Of a DNA stretch of 64,000 nucleotides, positions 56,451 to 64,000 are shown one piece after another. The first letter of the stretch is position 1. Each line of letters opens with the position of its first letter. The stretch lies in contig NW_024737042.1 of the NCBI RefSeq assembly GCF_018991925.1, positions 19,902,795-19,966,794 on the forward strand, written 5' to 3'. This DNA is from Homarus americanus. Its lineage: Eukaryota > Arthropoda > Malacostraca > Decapoda > Nephropidae. The notes beneath the pieces are model-generated. The model made no database searches. It was given only the letters and a program-made list of their open reading frames with translations, and was not told the DNA's origin. A program made the position numbers and the translations under genes.

Positions 56451-56990
56451 TATTTCCTACGGCAGTGGCCCTGGGGTAGGTTCTGGAACACGGTGATCCA
56501 CACTCAGGGTAGGGAAGCGTCCATTCAACTCCACACTCGAGAGACGTCTTGAAATGGCAGAACACAGGGGCCCAGTAGGAATGAGATGAACTGACGGTCG
56601 TGGTATGTGGTAGTGGTAGATGACCAGAGAATTGACAGTCGATAAGTGAAGGTCCAGCCGGGTAGCTAGATAGCAATTGTATGGCGGCTGCTGACCCGTT
56701 ATGACCCAGATAGTCGCCGCTGTTCTACCTTCTGTCCAACTGCCCCATGTCGCTGTAAAGACCAGCAAACGAGAGAGTTAGCAGCGGAATGAGCAGGAAG
56801 ATCGTTTCCGCCTCATATTAGCTGTGTACTAATGTTGGAAAGTGTACCACATCTCCAAAAATAACGAAACATTTCCCGTCAAACACTTTAGATGTAAGAA
56901 CTGAAGGCTCCTAAACTGGAAGTGGTACTTGGAACACTTCAATTAGCAAATGAGATTAAAAACGTCAGCATTTGCTTAATTTATAACTTG
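56451..56990. other. Non-coding, nothing recognised
   Basis: Two overlapping minus-strand open stretches (56419-56768) show no motif. Confidence 0.4.
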
Positions 56991-57440
56991 GTGTGAAGCA
57001 GAAAGGACGTATTTGGAGTTTATAAATGACATCAACCCTATAGATGCAGAGGAGGCTGACACAAAGTAGGGGGATAAGCTGCCCCTCAAGACTGGCACTA
57101 GTGGAGAGAGGGTAAGAGAAATGGAAGTTATTCAAGGCAAAAACGTAGCAAGGAGNNNNNNNNNNNNNNNNNNNNNNNNNNNNNNNNNNNNNNNNNNNNN
57201 NNNNNNNNNNNNNNNNNNNNNNNNNNNNNNNNNNNNNNNNNNNNNNNNNNNNNNNATGTTAAACTGATTGGACGGTAGTTAGATGATAGTGATCTATCCC
57301 CCTTTTTGAAAATCGGTATCACATTTGCTATCCTCTAGGATTCTGGAAAATATCCGTTTTTAATAATTTCTTAAACAAATTTTCTATGGGCATAACTAAG
57401 CACTTCCTTACACTGCCTAGATACCCCGGCAAATATCTCT
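56991..57440 (-). mobile_element. CR1-like RT scrap beside the N gap
   Basis: The minus strand has IPIFKKGDRSLSSNYRPISLT at about 57258-57320, an RT fingers motif like that at 5388-6416 (FKKGDRASASIYRPMSLTS). The fragment is interrupted by the N run. Confidence 0.65.
57156..57255. other. Assembly gap (100 N)
   Basis: A run of exactly 100 N, the conventional placeholder for a gap of unknown size. The two sides need not be adjacent. Confidence 0.99.
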
Positions 57441-57477
57441 TCGCGACCTGGTGACTTATTAGGATTTAGATTGTCCC

Positions 57478-57525
57478 CCTTTTTTTTTACAGGATTAGCC
57501 CACCCGGGCACAGGTCACTGGCCCA
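57478..57525 (-). mobile_element. LINE 3' end scrap
   Basis: Poly-T (57478-57488) then acaggattagcccacccggg, the reverse complement of the LINE end near 29885-29910. Confidence 0.5.
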
Positions 57526-57559
57526 CATCAGGACAGAGTTGATATAATAATACTAATAC

Positions 57560-58401
57560 TGTCGCGATCCCACTACCCTTTATACTTGGGGAGTGAAACC
57601 TACCCCAAGTTATTAACAAATAAAGGAACAAATAGGGAACACGGCAATAATTATCCCCACAGAAAACCTACTCAACTAAATGTACTTGAATAAGTATGAA
57701 CAAGATGAAATAAGTAAGTCACAAAAGGGAAGATAATTAATTAATTCAATTTATGTTCTAAAGGGAGTAATGACTAGCAAACATGAATTTAAGGGAATAA
57801 GTAATTGTATATTAAAATAGGAGTGATGCCGGAAGGGCGAAAATACACCGTTAAGGAGTTAGACCAAACGAATATTACTTAACATAACTATATTACACAG
57901 ACATACAAAATATATACATACAACAATCCCTACAAAATAGTTATTTCCTATCAAACAGGAGATTCCTTACCACCAGGATCCCTTCCTAGGCCTAACTAAA
58001 CGTGTCACTAATACCTGATACCCCTAGGGCATTGCAGAAGACTGGACAAGGCACTTGACAAGGGTCAAGGCTAGAGAACGAATGGACACGTCTACCCTAT
58101 GCCACGGTTTTTCGCTACTGCGGAAGCGTGGGGCACGCCGTGGAGGAGAGCGTCTCATATCACTTGATCCAGGACAATTGCTGGATAGTTTATATAATTA
58201 ATTAATACTACTCTTGATTTGACTTAACAGAGTAAGACAATGATGCATATTAATAACATACATAAATATACAATTAACCTAAGTAACTAAGAACAATAAT
58301 AATATAATAAGTACAATTAACAAGTTAATAGCTTGTGTGAAATGTAGGCGTGAACATATGCCTCACGCTATGGGAGTTCCCGAGCGCTCAGGCACGTGAC
58401 A
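57560..58401 (-). repeat. 3' LTR of element C
   Basis: 842 bp, TGTCACGTGCC...GGGATCGCGACA on the minus strand. Matches 63229-64000 and the solo LTR 50314-51126. 58402-58590 holds the polypurine tract and a short untranslated stretch. Confidence 0.93.
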
Positions 58402-58590
58402 CCTCCCCCAAAAACGTGAGCTTACAACTAACTGGAAGCGAAAATGGATATACAGCTACACAGTGAAAGTAATAACTAACACAATCAGTTTAAATCAATA
58501 TGAAGCAAAATAATTCATAATATAAACACAAGGTACTCAATGACAATAAAACAAAAAAATAATTTGCATATAGACATAGTTTCTAAATAA

Positions 58591-60225
58591 TCAGACTCGA
58601 GAAAGTGCATCAGCCAACACATTCTCTTTTCCGCGGATATGGGAAATGTTCAAGTTATAGGGCTGAAGTGATAGAGCCCACCTCAAAAGTCTTTGGTTGG
58701 TATGTTTCATCTTGTCAACAAAAGTAAGTGGGTTATGATCAGTGAACACTTGATCGGGATAAGCAGTGCTGCCAATATATACTTTGAAGTTTTCTAGTGC
58801 CATGATCAGTGATAAAGCCTCCTTTTCAATGGTGGCATAGTTTCTTTGATATTTGTTAAATTTTCTAGAAAAATAGCACAGCGGATGAAGCACTTGATCA
58901 CTCTCACCCTCTTGCAGAAGCACAGCACCGGCGCCAATTTCACTGCCGTCGACATGGAGAGTGAACTGTTTCTGGAGGTCAGGTGCAAGTAGTACAGGAG
59001 CATTTACCAGCAGGGATTTAAGATTCTCAAAAGATTCCTGGCAAGCCGTAGTCCACTTGAAGGTTTTCTTGCCACTCAGCAGGTCAGTCATGGGAGAGGC
59101 AACGGAGGAGAAGTTTGGACAAAAACGGCGGTAGTACCCCGCCATACCCAGCAACCTCATCACACTCTTCTTATCGCCTGGCACTGGATACTGTTGAATT
59201 GCCTCAATTTTGGCTGCTATAGGCTGGACTTCCCCTTGTCCGACCACATGCCCCAAGAAAGTGACGTGGGCATGGCCGAACTCAGTTTTGACGAGGTTCA
59301 CCGTCAGCTTGCTTGCAGCCAGTACGGAGAAGAGGGCTTGTAGACGACTCATGTGATCTTCCCAGAAACTGCTGAAGACGATAAGGTCGTCTAGGTAACA
59401 GCGGACACCTTTCAGACCAGACGTGATGAAATTCATGAGGCGTTGAAAGGTTGCAGGGGCGTTCCGCATACCAAACGGAAGGACTGTGAATTGGTACAAC
59501 CCCTCAGGAGTGACAAAAGCAGAGATGGCCCTGGAGCGTTCAGTCAGTCTTATCTGGTAGTAGCCCTGGAGGAGATCCAACTTGGTCACGTACCTTGCCT
59601 GTCCAAGATCGTCGATCACGTCGTCGATGCGTGGCAAGGGATAACCATCGGGTTCAGTGACAGCATTCACCTTGAGATAATCCACACACAGCCGCATTGA
59701 CCCATTCGGCTTTGGAACTAGAACAACAGGGGATACCCATGGACTGATGCTGGGTTCGACGAGGCCTAGCTCTTGAAGACGCTGTACCTCGGCTCGCACA
59801 CACTCCCGCTTGAAGGCATTTTGACGGTAGGGACGCTGTCGGATTGGCTTGGCTCCCCTGGTCTCAACGTCATGCTCCAGCACTGAACAAGAGAGTGGGT
59901 AATCACCAACTATAATAAGATACTCCTGTAATAGAGACTTTATATTATTGGCTTGGTCACTAGAGAGATGGCACAACTTAGCACTGGGGTCCTCCAAGAT
60001 AGTCGAGTTTTCAACTTTTACACTAGACCCATTCAATATTTCAGAAAAACACTGATCTTTATCATCCTTACACTCTGGCACAATGATACAATTTGGCAAG
60101 GATTGATCAACACAAGCAACTGCTTTTCCCAGGGTTTCGTTACGAACATGATATGACTTTAAAAGATTGACATGGATAAGGCGTTTTTTCTTACGCCGTT
60201 CAGGGGTGCTAATCACATAATTCAC
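58591..60225 (-). CDS. Integrase tail, RT and RNase H of element C
   Basis: 544 codons, no stops. Residues 1-28 are the end of the integrase GPY module (NYVISTPERRKKKRLIHVNL). RT: RQNAFKRECVRAEV, D217 in TKLDLLQGYYQI, VLPFGMRNAPATFQRLM, catalytic box CYLDDLIVFS (277-280, YLDD in place of YVDD), then LGMAGYYRRFCPNFSSVA. RNase H: LHVDGSEIGAGAVLL (D426), TIEKEALSLIMAL (Glu), VFTDHNPLTFV (D496) and VLADALSRV at the very end. All catalytic acids of RT and RNase H that I looked for are present. Integrase text in front and LTR behind show that integrase precedes RT. Confidence 0.92.
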   Translation of the reverse strand: MNYVISTPERRKKKRLIHVNLLKSYHVRNETLGKAVACVDQSLPNCIIVPECKDDKDQCFSEILNGSSVKVENSTILEDPSAKLCHLSSDQANNIKSLLQEYLIIVGDYPLSCSVLEHDVETRGAKPIRQRPYRQNAFKRECVRAEVQRLQELGLVEPSISPWVSPVVLVPKPNGSMRLCVDYLKVNAVTEPDGYPLPRIDDVIDDLGQARYVTKLDLLQGYYQIRLTERSRAISAFVTPEGLYQFTVLPFGMRNAPATFQRLMNFITSGLKGVRCYLDDLIVFSSFWEDHMSRLQALFSVLAASKLTVNLVKTEFGHAHVTFLGHVVGQGEVQPIAAKIEAIQQYPVPGDKKSVMRLLGMAGYYRRFCPNFSSVASPMTDLLSGKKTFKWTTACQESFENLKSLLVNAPVLLAPDLQKQFTLHVDGSEIGAGAVLLQEGESDQVLHPLCYFSRKFNKYQRNYATIEKEALSLIMALENFKVYIGSTAYPDQVFTDHNPLTFVDKMKHTNQRLLRWALSLQPYNLNISHIRGKENVLADALSRV

Positions 60226-60239
60226 GGACCCCTGTTTTT

Positions 60240-61163
60240 CTAGTACTTCATATGGACCACTGTATTTGGATTTAAAGGGTGATCATGTAAGGGCAGGAAG
60301 GCCAACACCTGCTCCCCCACTTGGAATTCTCTAGGTTTTGCCTGATGGGCCTTATCAAAATGCAGTTTCATTTTCACCTGAGCACATCTTAAGTTGGACT
60401 GGGCAAGTTCTACAGCCAGACGCAACTTCTCCTTGAATTGGACCACATATGAAGCTAAGGGCGTCGCGCTCTGATCACTCAACCAACACTCTTTTAACAC
60501 CTTAAGAGGCCCTCGCGCCTCATGTCCATAGACGAGCTGGAAGGGTGAGAATCCTAGCGACTCTTGTTTACTGTCCCGAACAGCAAACAAAAGCAGGTCA
60601 ACTCCCTCGTCCCAATCCTTCCCAGTCTCCAGACAGAAGGTGCGCAACATGAGTTTTAGTGTCTGGTGAAATCTCTCTACCACCCCCTGTGACTGAGGGT
60701 GATAGGCCGAAGACCTCAACTGCCGGACTCCCAGGGTTTGCATTACCTGATTAAACAACCGGGAAGTAAAATTGGAACCCTGATCTGACTGCACCACTGT
60801 AGGAAGGCCTACTTGAGTGAAGAAGTGGGTTAAGGCTTTGATAACATTCTTCGCTGTGATGCGGCGCAAGGGAATGGCTTCAGGATAACGGGTTGCACAA
60901 TCAATAATGGTTAGCAAGAACTGATGACCACGAAGGGTCTTAGGTAAGGGACCGACACAATCTATGACCACCTTACTAAAGGGCTCTTCAATGACTGGGA
61001 TAGGCTGCAGAGGGAATGGTTTAACACTGGGGTTCGGTTTCCCCGCTACCTGACAATCATGGCAAGTGCGACAGTAAGAGCTGACGTCTTTCTTCATCCT
61101 AGACCAAAAGAACTGGGATAAAATTTTTGCATAGGTCTTCCTAACTCCTAAATGACCACCCAC
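60240..61163 (-). CDS. Integrase of element C
   Basis: 307 codons. The zinc domain keeps GGHLGVRKT and CRTCHDCQ (one His, both Cys); the first His is absent. The core is complete: D68 (VVIDCVGPLP), D127 (VQSDQGSNF) and E163 (QSQGVVERFHQ), with 35 residues between the last two. FQLVYGHEARGPLKVLKE follows. A one-base shift near 60290 moves the GPY module (KYSGPYEVLEKQGS) into the frame of the RT gene. Starts where the protease frame ends, overlapping it by 23 bases in another frame. Confidence 0.88.
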   Translation of the reverse strand: MGGHLGVRKTYAKILSQFFWSRMKKDVSSYCRTCHDCQVAGKPNPSVKPFPLQPIPVIEEPFSKVVIDCVGPLPKTLRGHQFLLTIIDCATRYPEAIPLRRITAKNVIKALTHFFTQVGLPTVVQSDQGSNFTSRLFNQVMQTLGVRQLRSSAYHPQSQGVVERFHQTLKLMLRTFCLETGKDWDEGVDLLLFAVRDSKQESLGFSPFQLVYGHEARGPLKVLKECWLSDQSATPLASYVVQFKEKLRLAVELAQSNLRCAQVKMKLHFDKAHQAKPREFQVGEQVLAFLPLHDHPLNPNTVVHMKY

Positions 61164-61965
61164 CCAGATATAGAATACCTACTAGCTCAGGATCCCCTGC
61201 TTGTAGCTCAATAAACTTACTCCTAGTGATGGGAGAGGAACCAAAACTAGTGACATCTGGGTTCCTATCTCCATCAGAACTAATCTGGAGGTTATCTGGT
61301 TGTAGGGAATCCTCAGCACACGCAGGGAACAACCCTGGAAAGTCTACTTCTAACTGCACAGTATTATTCTCGGCAGTGGGACAAGATGAGATCACAACAT
61401 TAGGGAACATCATGTCGCCAACGAGGTCATTTCCTATCAATAGAGAGACCCCTTCTACAGATAAGCTATCTACTACTCCTAACGTGACATAGCCTGACTT
61501 TATGGATGACCGCAGGTACACTTGACAAAGGGGAATACGCGACCCCCCGGTCAAACCGTTCACAAGCACCCAGCTACCAGTATAGCATGAATCCAGGAAT
61601 GGAGCAGCTTCTTTAGTAACAAGAGATAAGGCTGAGCCTGTGTCTCTCAAGAGTTTAACAGAAATGGGTTGACTGAATTGATCCAAAGCTAAGGAACCAG
61701 GAGAACAAAATGGTTCAAAGGTTGATATCATAGAAGAGGGGGAAGCATTCAGGGCAACAGTCTGACTGAGGGCAGTGACACAGGGCTCCAATAATTTCTC
61801 CGATTGCTCGGCCACCCTGACCAAAAGAGTGGGGGATCCTTGGTGAGAGGAATTTCTTTTCTTTAACTTGAGACAGTCGCTGATGACATGTCCTGGCTTC
61901 TTACAGTACCTGCAACTAGAGTTTCTCTCACCAGTAGGAGTAGATCCACCTGTCCCATGGACCAT
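61141..61965 (-). CDS. Zinc knuckle and protease of element C
   Basis: 274 codons. The knuckle CRYCKKPGHVISDC is at about 18-31; the aspartic protease motif is SVKLLRDTGSALSLV (DTGS) near residue 110, followed by LLIGNDLVGDMMFPN. The frame ends in SRSKFIELQAGDPELVGIL, normally the stretch before the integrase zinc domain, and then passes abruptly to sequence of the following frame, so a piece between them is missing. Overlaps the Gag frame by about 100 bases in the -1 direction. Confidence 0.85.
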   Translation of the reverse strand: MVHGTGGSTPTGERNSSCRYCKKPGHVISDCLKLKKRNSSHQGSPTLLVRVAEQSEKLLEPCVTALSQTVALNASPSSMISTFEPFCSPGSLALDQFSQPISVKLLRDTGSALSLVTKEAAPFLDSCYTGSWVLVNGLTGGSRIPLCQVYLRSSIKSGYVTLGVVDSLSVEGVSLLIGNDLVGDMMFPNVVISSCPTAENNTVQLEVDFPGLFPACAEDSLQPDNLQISSDGDRNPDVTSFGSSPITRSKFIELQAGDPELVGILYLGGWSFRS

Positions 61966-62927
61966 GGGCTCACCCGGGGTAGATGATGCAGAACCTGAGG
62001 GTCGGGTCGGTATGACAAGAGCAGGGACCCCGGTGTAGATGTTGGTGTGGGCCGCTTGAAGGAAGTGAAGGACTGGGACATGGGAGCATAAGACCTGGAA
62101 TTTACATTTCTATTAGTTAAGGAATAATGGTCAGCCACTGGACCAGCATCAGCCAGGGTACAGATACCTCTCTGATCCAAGTGTGCTCGAATGTCGCCTG
62201 GGATACACTTTCTAACCTCCTCTAGCAGGATTAGTTCAACAAGCTTGTCATGTTCTACATGGGCAGACTCACTTTCAATCCACCTCCGACAAAGAACCTG
62301 TTTCTGCCTGAAGAACTCCACAAATGTTTGTTTGTCAGTCTTCCGGCAGTTACGGAACTGTTGCCGGTAGGCTTCAGGAACAAGTTTATAGGCGCTCAAA
62401 ACCGCGGACTTAACAAGGGCATAGTCTCGACATTGATCCTCAGAGAGGGCAGAAAACACATCTAATGCTTTACCAGTGAAAGATCTATAAATAAGTTGAG
62501 ACCATTGAGAAACAGGCCACTTGTTAAGTCGGGCAATTTTCTCAAAAAGAGAGAAGAATTTGTCTGGTTCTTCCTCATTAAATTTAGGAACACTGTTGAG
62601 ACATTTGTCTACACTGAATGTTGAAGTATTACTACCTTGAGCCAAACCTCGTTGTTTGAGAGTTTCCAGCTCCACCTCGAGTCTTTTGAGTTCAACTTGT
62701 AAGGCCAAATTACTTGGTGTAACAATTTCCTCTGAATTTCCCGACGGTTGGGCTATGATTTCATTGTCAATAAGGTAGTTGAGGACAGCCTCTTCTAACC
62801 TAGACTTATTCATGGAAGAGCGGCCTTCTACTTCATAATAAGCAGCGAGGGATTGCCACTCTGCCTTAGTAAGCCCCTTCAGTACTTCGGCTGAAGGTGA
62901 AGCCAAAAAGCTTTCCAGGTCAAACAT
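61863..62927 (-). CDS. Gag of element C
   Basis: 354 codons from an ATG (MFDLESFLAS). The N-terminal part is acidic with a SAP-like helical stretch, LTKAEWQSLAAYYEVEGRSSMNK (about 19-41). Coiled coil at about 76-95 (QVELKRLEVELETLKQ). A capsid-like domain follows (FSLFEKIARLNKWPVSQWSQL ... FRQKQVLCRRWIESE). The last about 50 residues are out-of-frame because the reading frame changes near 62020; the zinc knuckle is in the next frame. Whether this is programmed frameshifting or a mutation cannot be told from one copy. Confidence 0.85.
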   Translation of the reverse strand: MFDLESFLASPSAEVLKGLTKAEWQSLAAYYEVEGRSSMNKSRLEEAVLNYLIDNEIIAQPSGNSEEIVTPSNLALQVELKRLEVELETLKQRGLAQGSNTSTFSVDKCLNSVPKFNEEEPDKFFSLFEKIARLNKWPVSQWSQLIYRSFTGKALDVFSALSEDQCRDYALVKSAVLSAYKLVPEAYRQQFRNCRKTDKQTFVEFFRQKQVLCRRWIESESAHVEHDKLVELILLEEVRKCIPGDIRAHLDQRGICTLADAGPVADHYSLTNRNVNSRSYAPMSQSFTSFKRPTPTSTPGSLLLSYRPDPQVLHHLPRVSPWSMGQVDLLLLVRETLVAGTVRSQDMSSATVSS

Positions 62928-63228
62928 GTTGAACTCAAAATCGAGTAGCGAAAAAAAAGTAACAGTGGCAGCTAAGCTAACTAGCTAGCTAATTAATAAT
63001 ATCAAAATGCAATCAACTGTGAAACACAGCAAGGGATTAACCAAACACCTGGTACACAAGATAAGGGTTAACTCACCAGTAGCTTAAGCAATAACAGGAG
63101 CAATATTAATGAACACTGTGAACACAGCAACTTGCATCCAAAAATACTTAGCGATGAAACAACACCTGGCGAGTAACAACACTTGATATGACACAATAAT
63201 GGTTAGCCCCCGGACACAGGCCCCCACT
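62928..63228 (-). other. Leader and PBS-like site of element C
   Basis: Leader of about 300 bases. Two bases inside the LTR the minus strand reads TGGGGGCCTGTGTCCGG (63211-63226), similar to the tRNA-Pro type PBS but not an exact match. The site is inferred. Confidence 0.55.
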
Positions 63229-64000
63229 TGTCGCGGTTTCACTACCCTTTATACCTGGGGAGTGAAACCTACCCCAAGTTATTAACAAATAAAGGAACAA
63301 ATAGGGAACACAGCAATAATTATCCCCACAAAAACCTACTCAACTAGATGTACTTGAGTAAGTATGAACAAGTTGAAATAAGTAAGTCACAAAAGGGAAT
63401 ATAATTAATTAATTCAATTTATGTTCTAAAGGGAGTAATGACTAGCAAACATGAATTTAAGGGTATAAGTGATTGTATAATAAAATAAGAGTGATGCCGG
63501 AAGGGTGAAAATATACCGTAAGGAGTTAGACCAAACGAATATTACTTAACATAACTATGTTACACAGACATACAATCCCTACTAAATAGTTATTTCCTAC
63601 CAAACAGGAGATTCCTTACCACCAGGATCCCTTCCTAGGCCTAACTAAACGTGTCACTAATACTTGATACCCCTAGGGCATTGCAGAAGACTGGACAAGG
63701 CACTAGACAAGGGTCAAGGCTAGAGAACGAATGGACCCGTCTACCCTATGCCACGGTTTTTCGCTACTGGGGAAGAGTCACCACGCGGCAGAGGAGCGCT
63801 CCTCATATCACGTGATCCAGAACATTTGCTAGATAATTTATGTAATTTTTTAATACTACTCTTGATTTGAACTTAACAGAGTAAGACAATGATGCATATT
63901 AATAACATACATAAATATACAATTAACCTAAGTAACTAAGTACAATGATAATATAATAAGTGCAATTAACAAGTTAATAGCTTGTGTGAAATGTAGGCGT
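63229..64000 (-). repeat. 5' LTR of element C, cut by window end
   Basis: Begins tgtcgcggtttcactaccc on the plus strand and follows 57560-58331 closely with small indels. Confidence 0.92.

Larger units (their letters stand above)
57560..64000 (-). mobile_element. Gypsy-group element C (Gmr1-like order), 5' LTR truncated by window end
   Basis: 3' LTR at 57560-58401 and 5' LTR from 63229 to beyond the window. The minus strand reads PBS-like site, leader, Gag, knuckle and protease, integrase, RT, RNase H, polypurine tract (CACGTTTTTGGGGGAGG). Internal length is about 4.8 kb. RNase H ends about 190 bases before the LTR with no integrase after it. Coding is close to intact, with three frame changes and a deletion in the integrase N-terminus. 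The flank duplication cannot be tested on the right. Confidence 0.92.

Overview
The window is repeat-dominated DNA from an animal nuclear genome. Several features point to an arthropod, and a decapod crustacean is my best guess (inference, not proven): wall-to-wall Ty3/Gypsy and LINE remnants, long (TA)n, (ATT)n and (AC)n microsatellites, a CR1 element with an octamer 3' tail, and hAT and Tc1/mariner remnants. I found no convincing single-copy host gene, rRNA or functional tRNA gene, and no CRISPR or bacterial signal. One 100-base N gap (57156-57255) marks an assembly join.

Layout. 2-3274: an internally deleted Gypsy element (here 'D', minus strand) with two LTRs and one long gag-protease-integrase-tail ORF. 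3.8-11 kb: a LINE 3' tail, a CR1 element (minus) with ORF1 esterase, endonuclease and RT, a 309-bp insertion inside its ORF1, and a hAT element carrying another LINE tail. 11-19.2 kb: mostly non-coding, with degenerate tandem repeats, a 125-bp direct repeat pair, a Tc1/mariner element with long terminal inverted repeats (13976-16399), two ~100-bp (TA)n tracts and a tandem array of tRNA-like (SINE) units. 19.3-30 kb: three decayed LINEs, two minus and one plus, including an AT-rich one with a readable zinc-knuckle ORF1.

30294-48694 is a three-level nest. Element 'B' (plus, LTRs, TSD cactg) contains a 5'-truncated LINE (31658-33572, 12-bp TSD) and a second Gypsy, 'A' (33889-44465, minus, TSD aagg). 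A itself contains a third Gypsy, 'G' (37340-42996, minus, TSD gtggc), whose LTRs differ at about three sites. The relative order of insertion is therefore readable: B, then LINE and A, then G.

48.7-57.5 kb: LINE fragments, a second copy of the LINE found in B that is split by a solo LTR (50314-51126, TSD cgtc), an I-like LINE with endonuclease, RT and RNase H (minus), a short tandem repeat and a CR1 scrap beside the N gap. 57560 to the end: Gypsy element 'C' (minus), whose LTR family matches the solo LTR; its 5' LTR runs off the window.

The most notable biology is that A, B and C all place integrase before reverse transcriptase (gag-PR-INT-RT-RH, the Copia-like order known from Gmr1-type Ty3/Gypsy elements), while G has the ordinary Gypsy order (PR-RT-RH-INT). 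Every complete-looking element carries at least one frameshift or domain deletion, so none appears autonomous as read.
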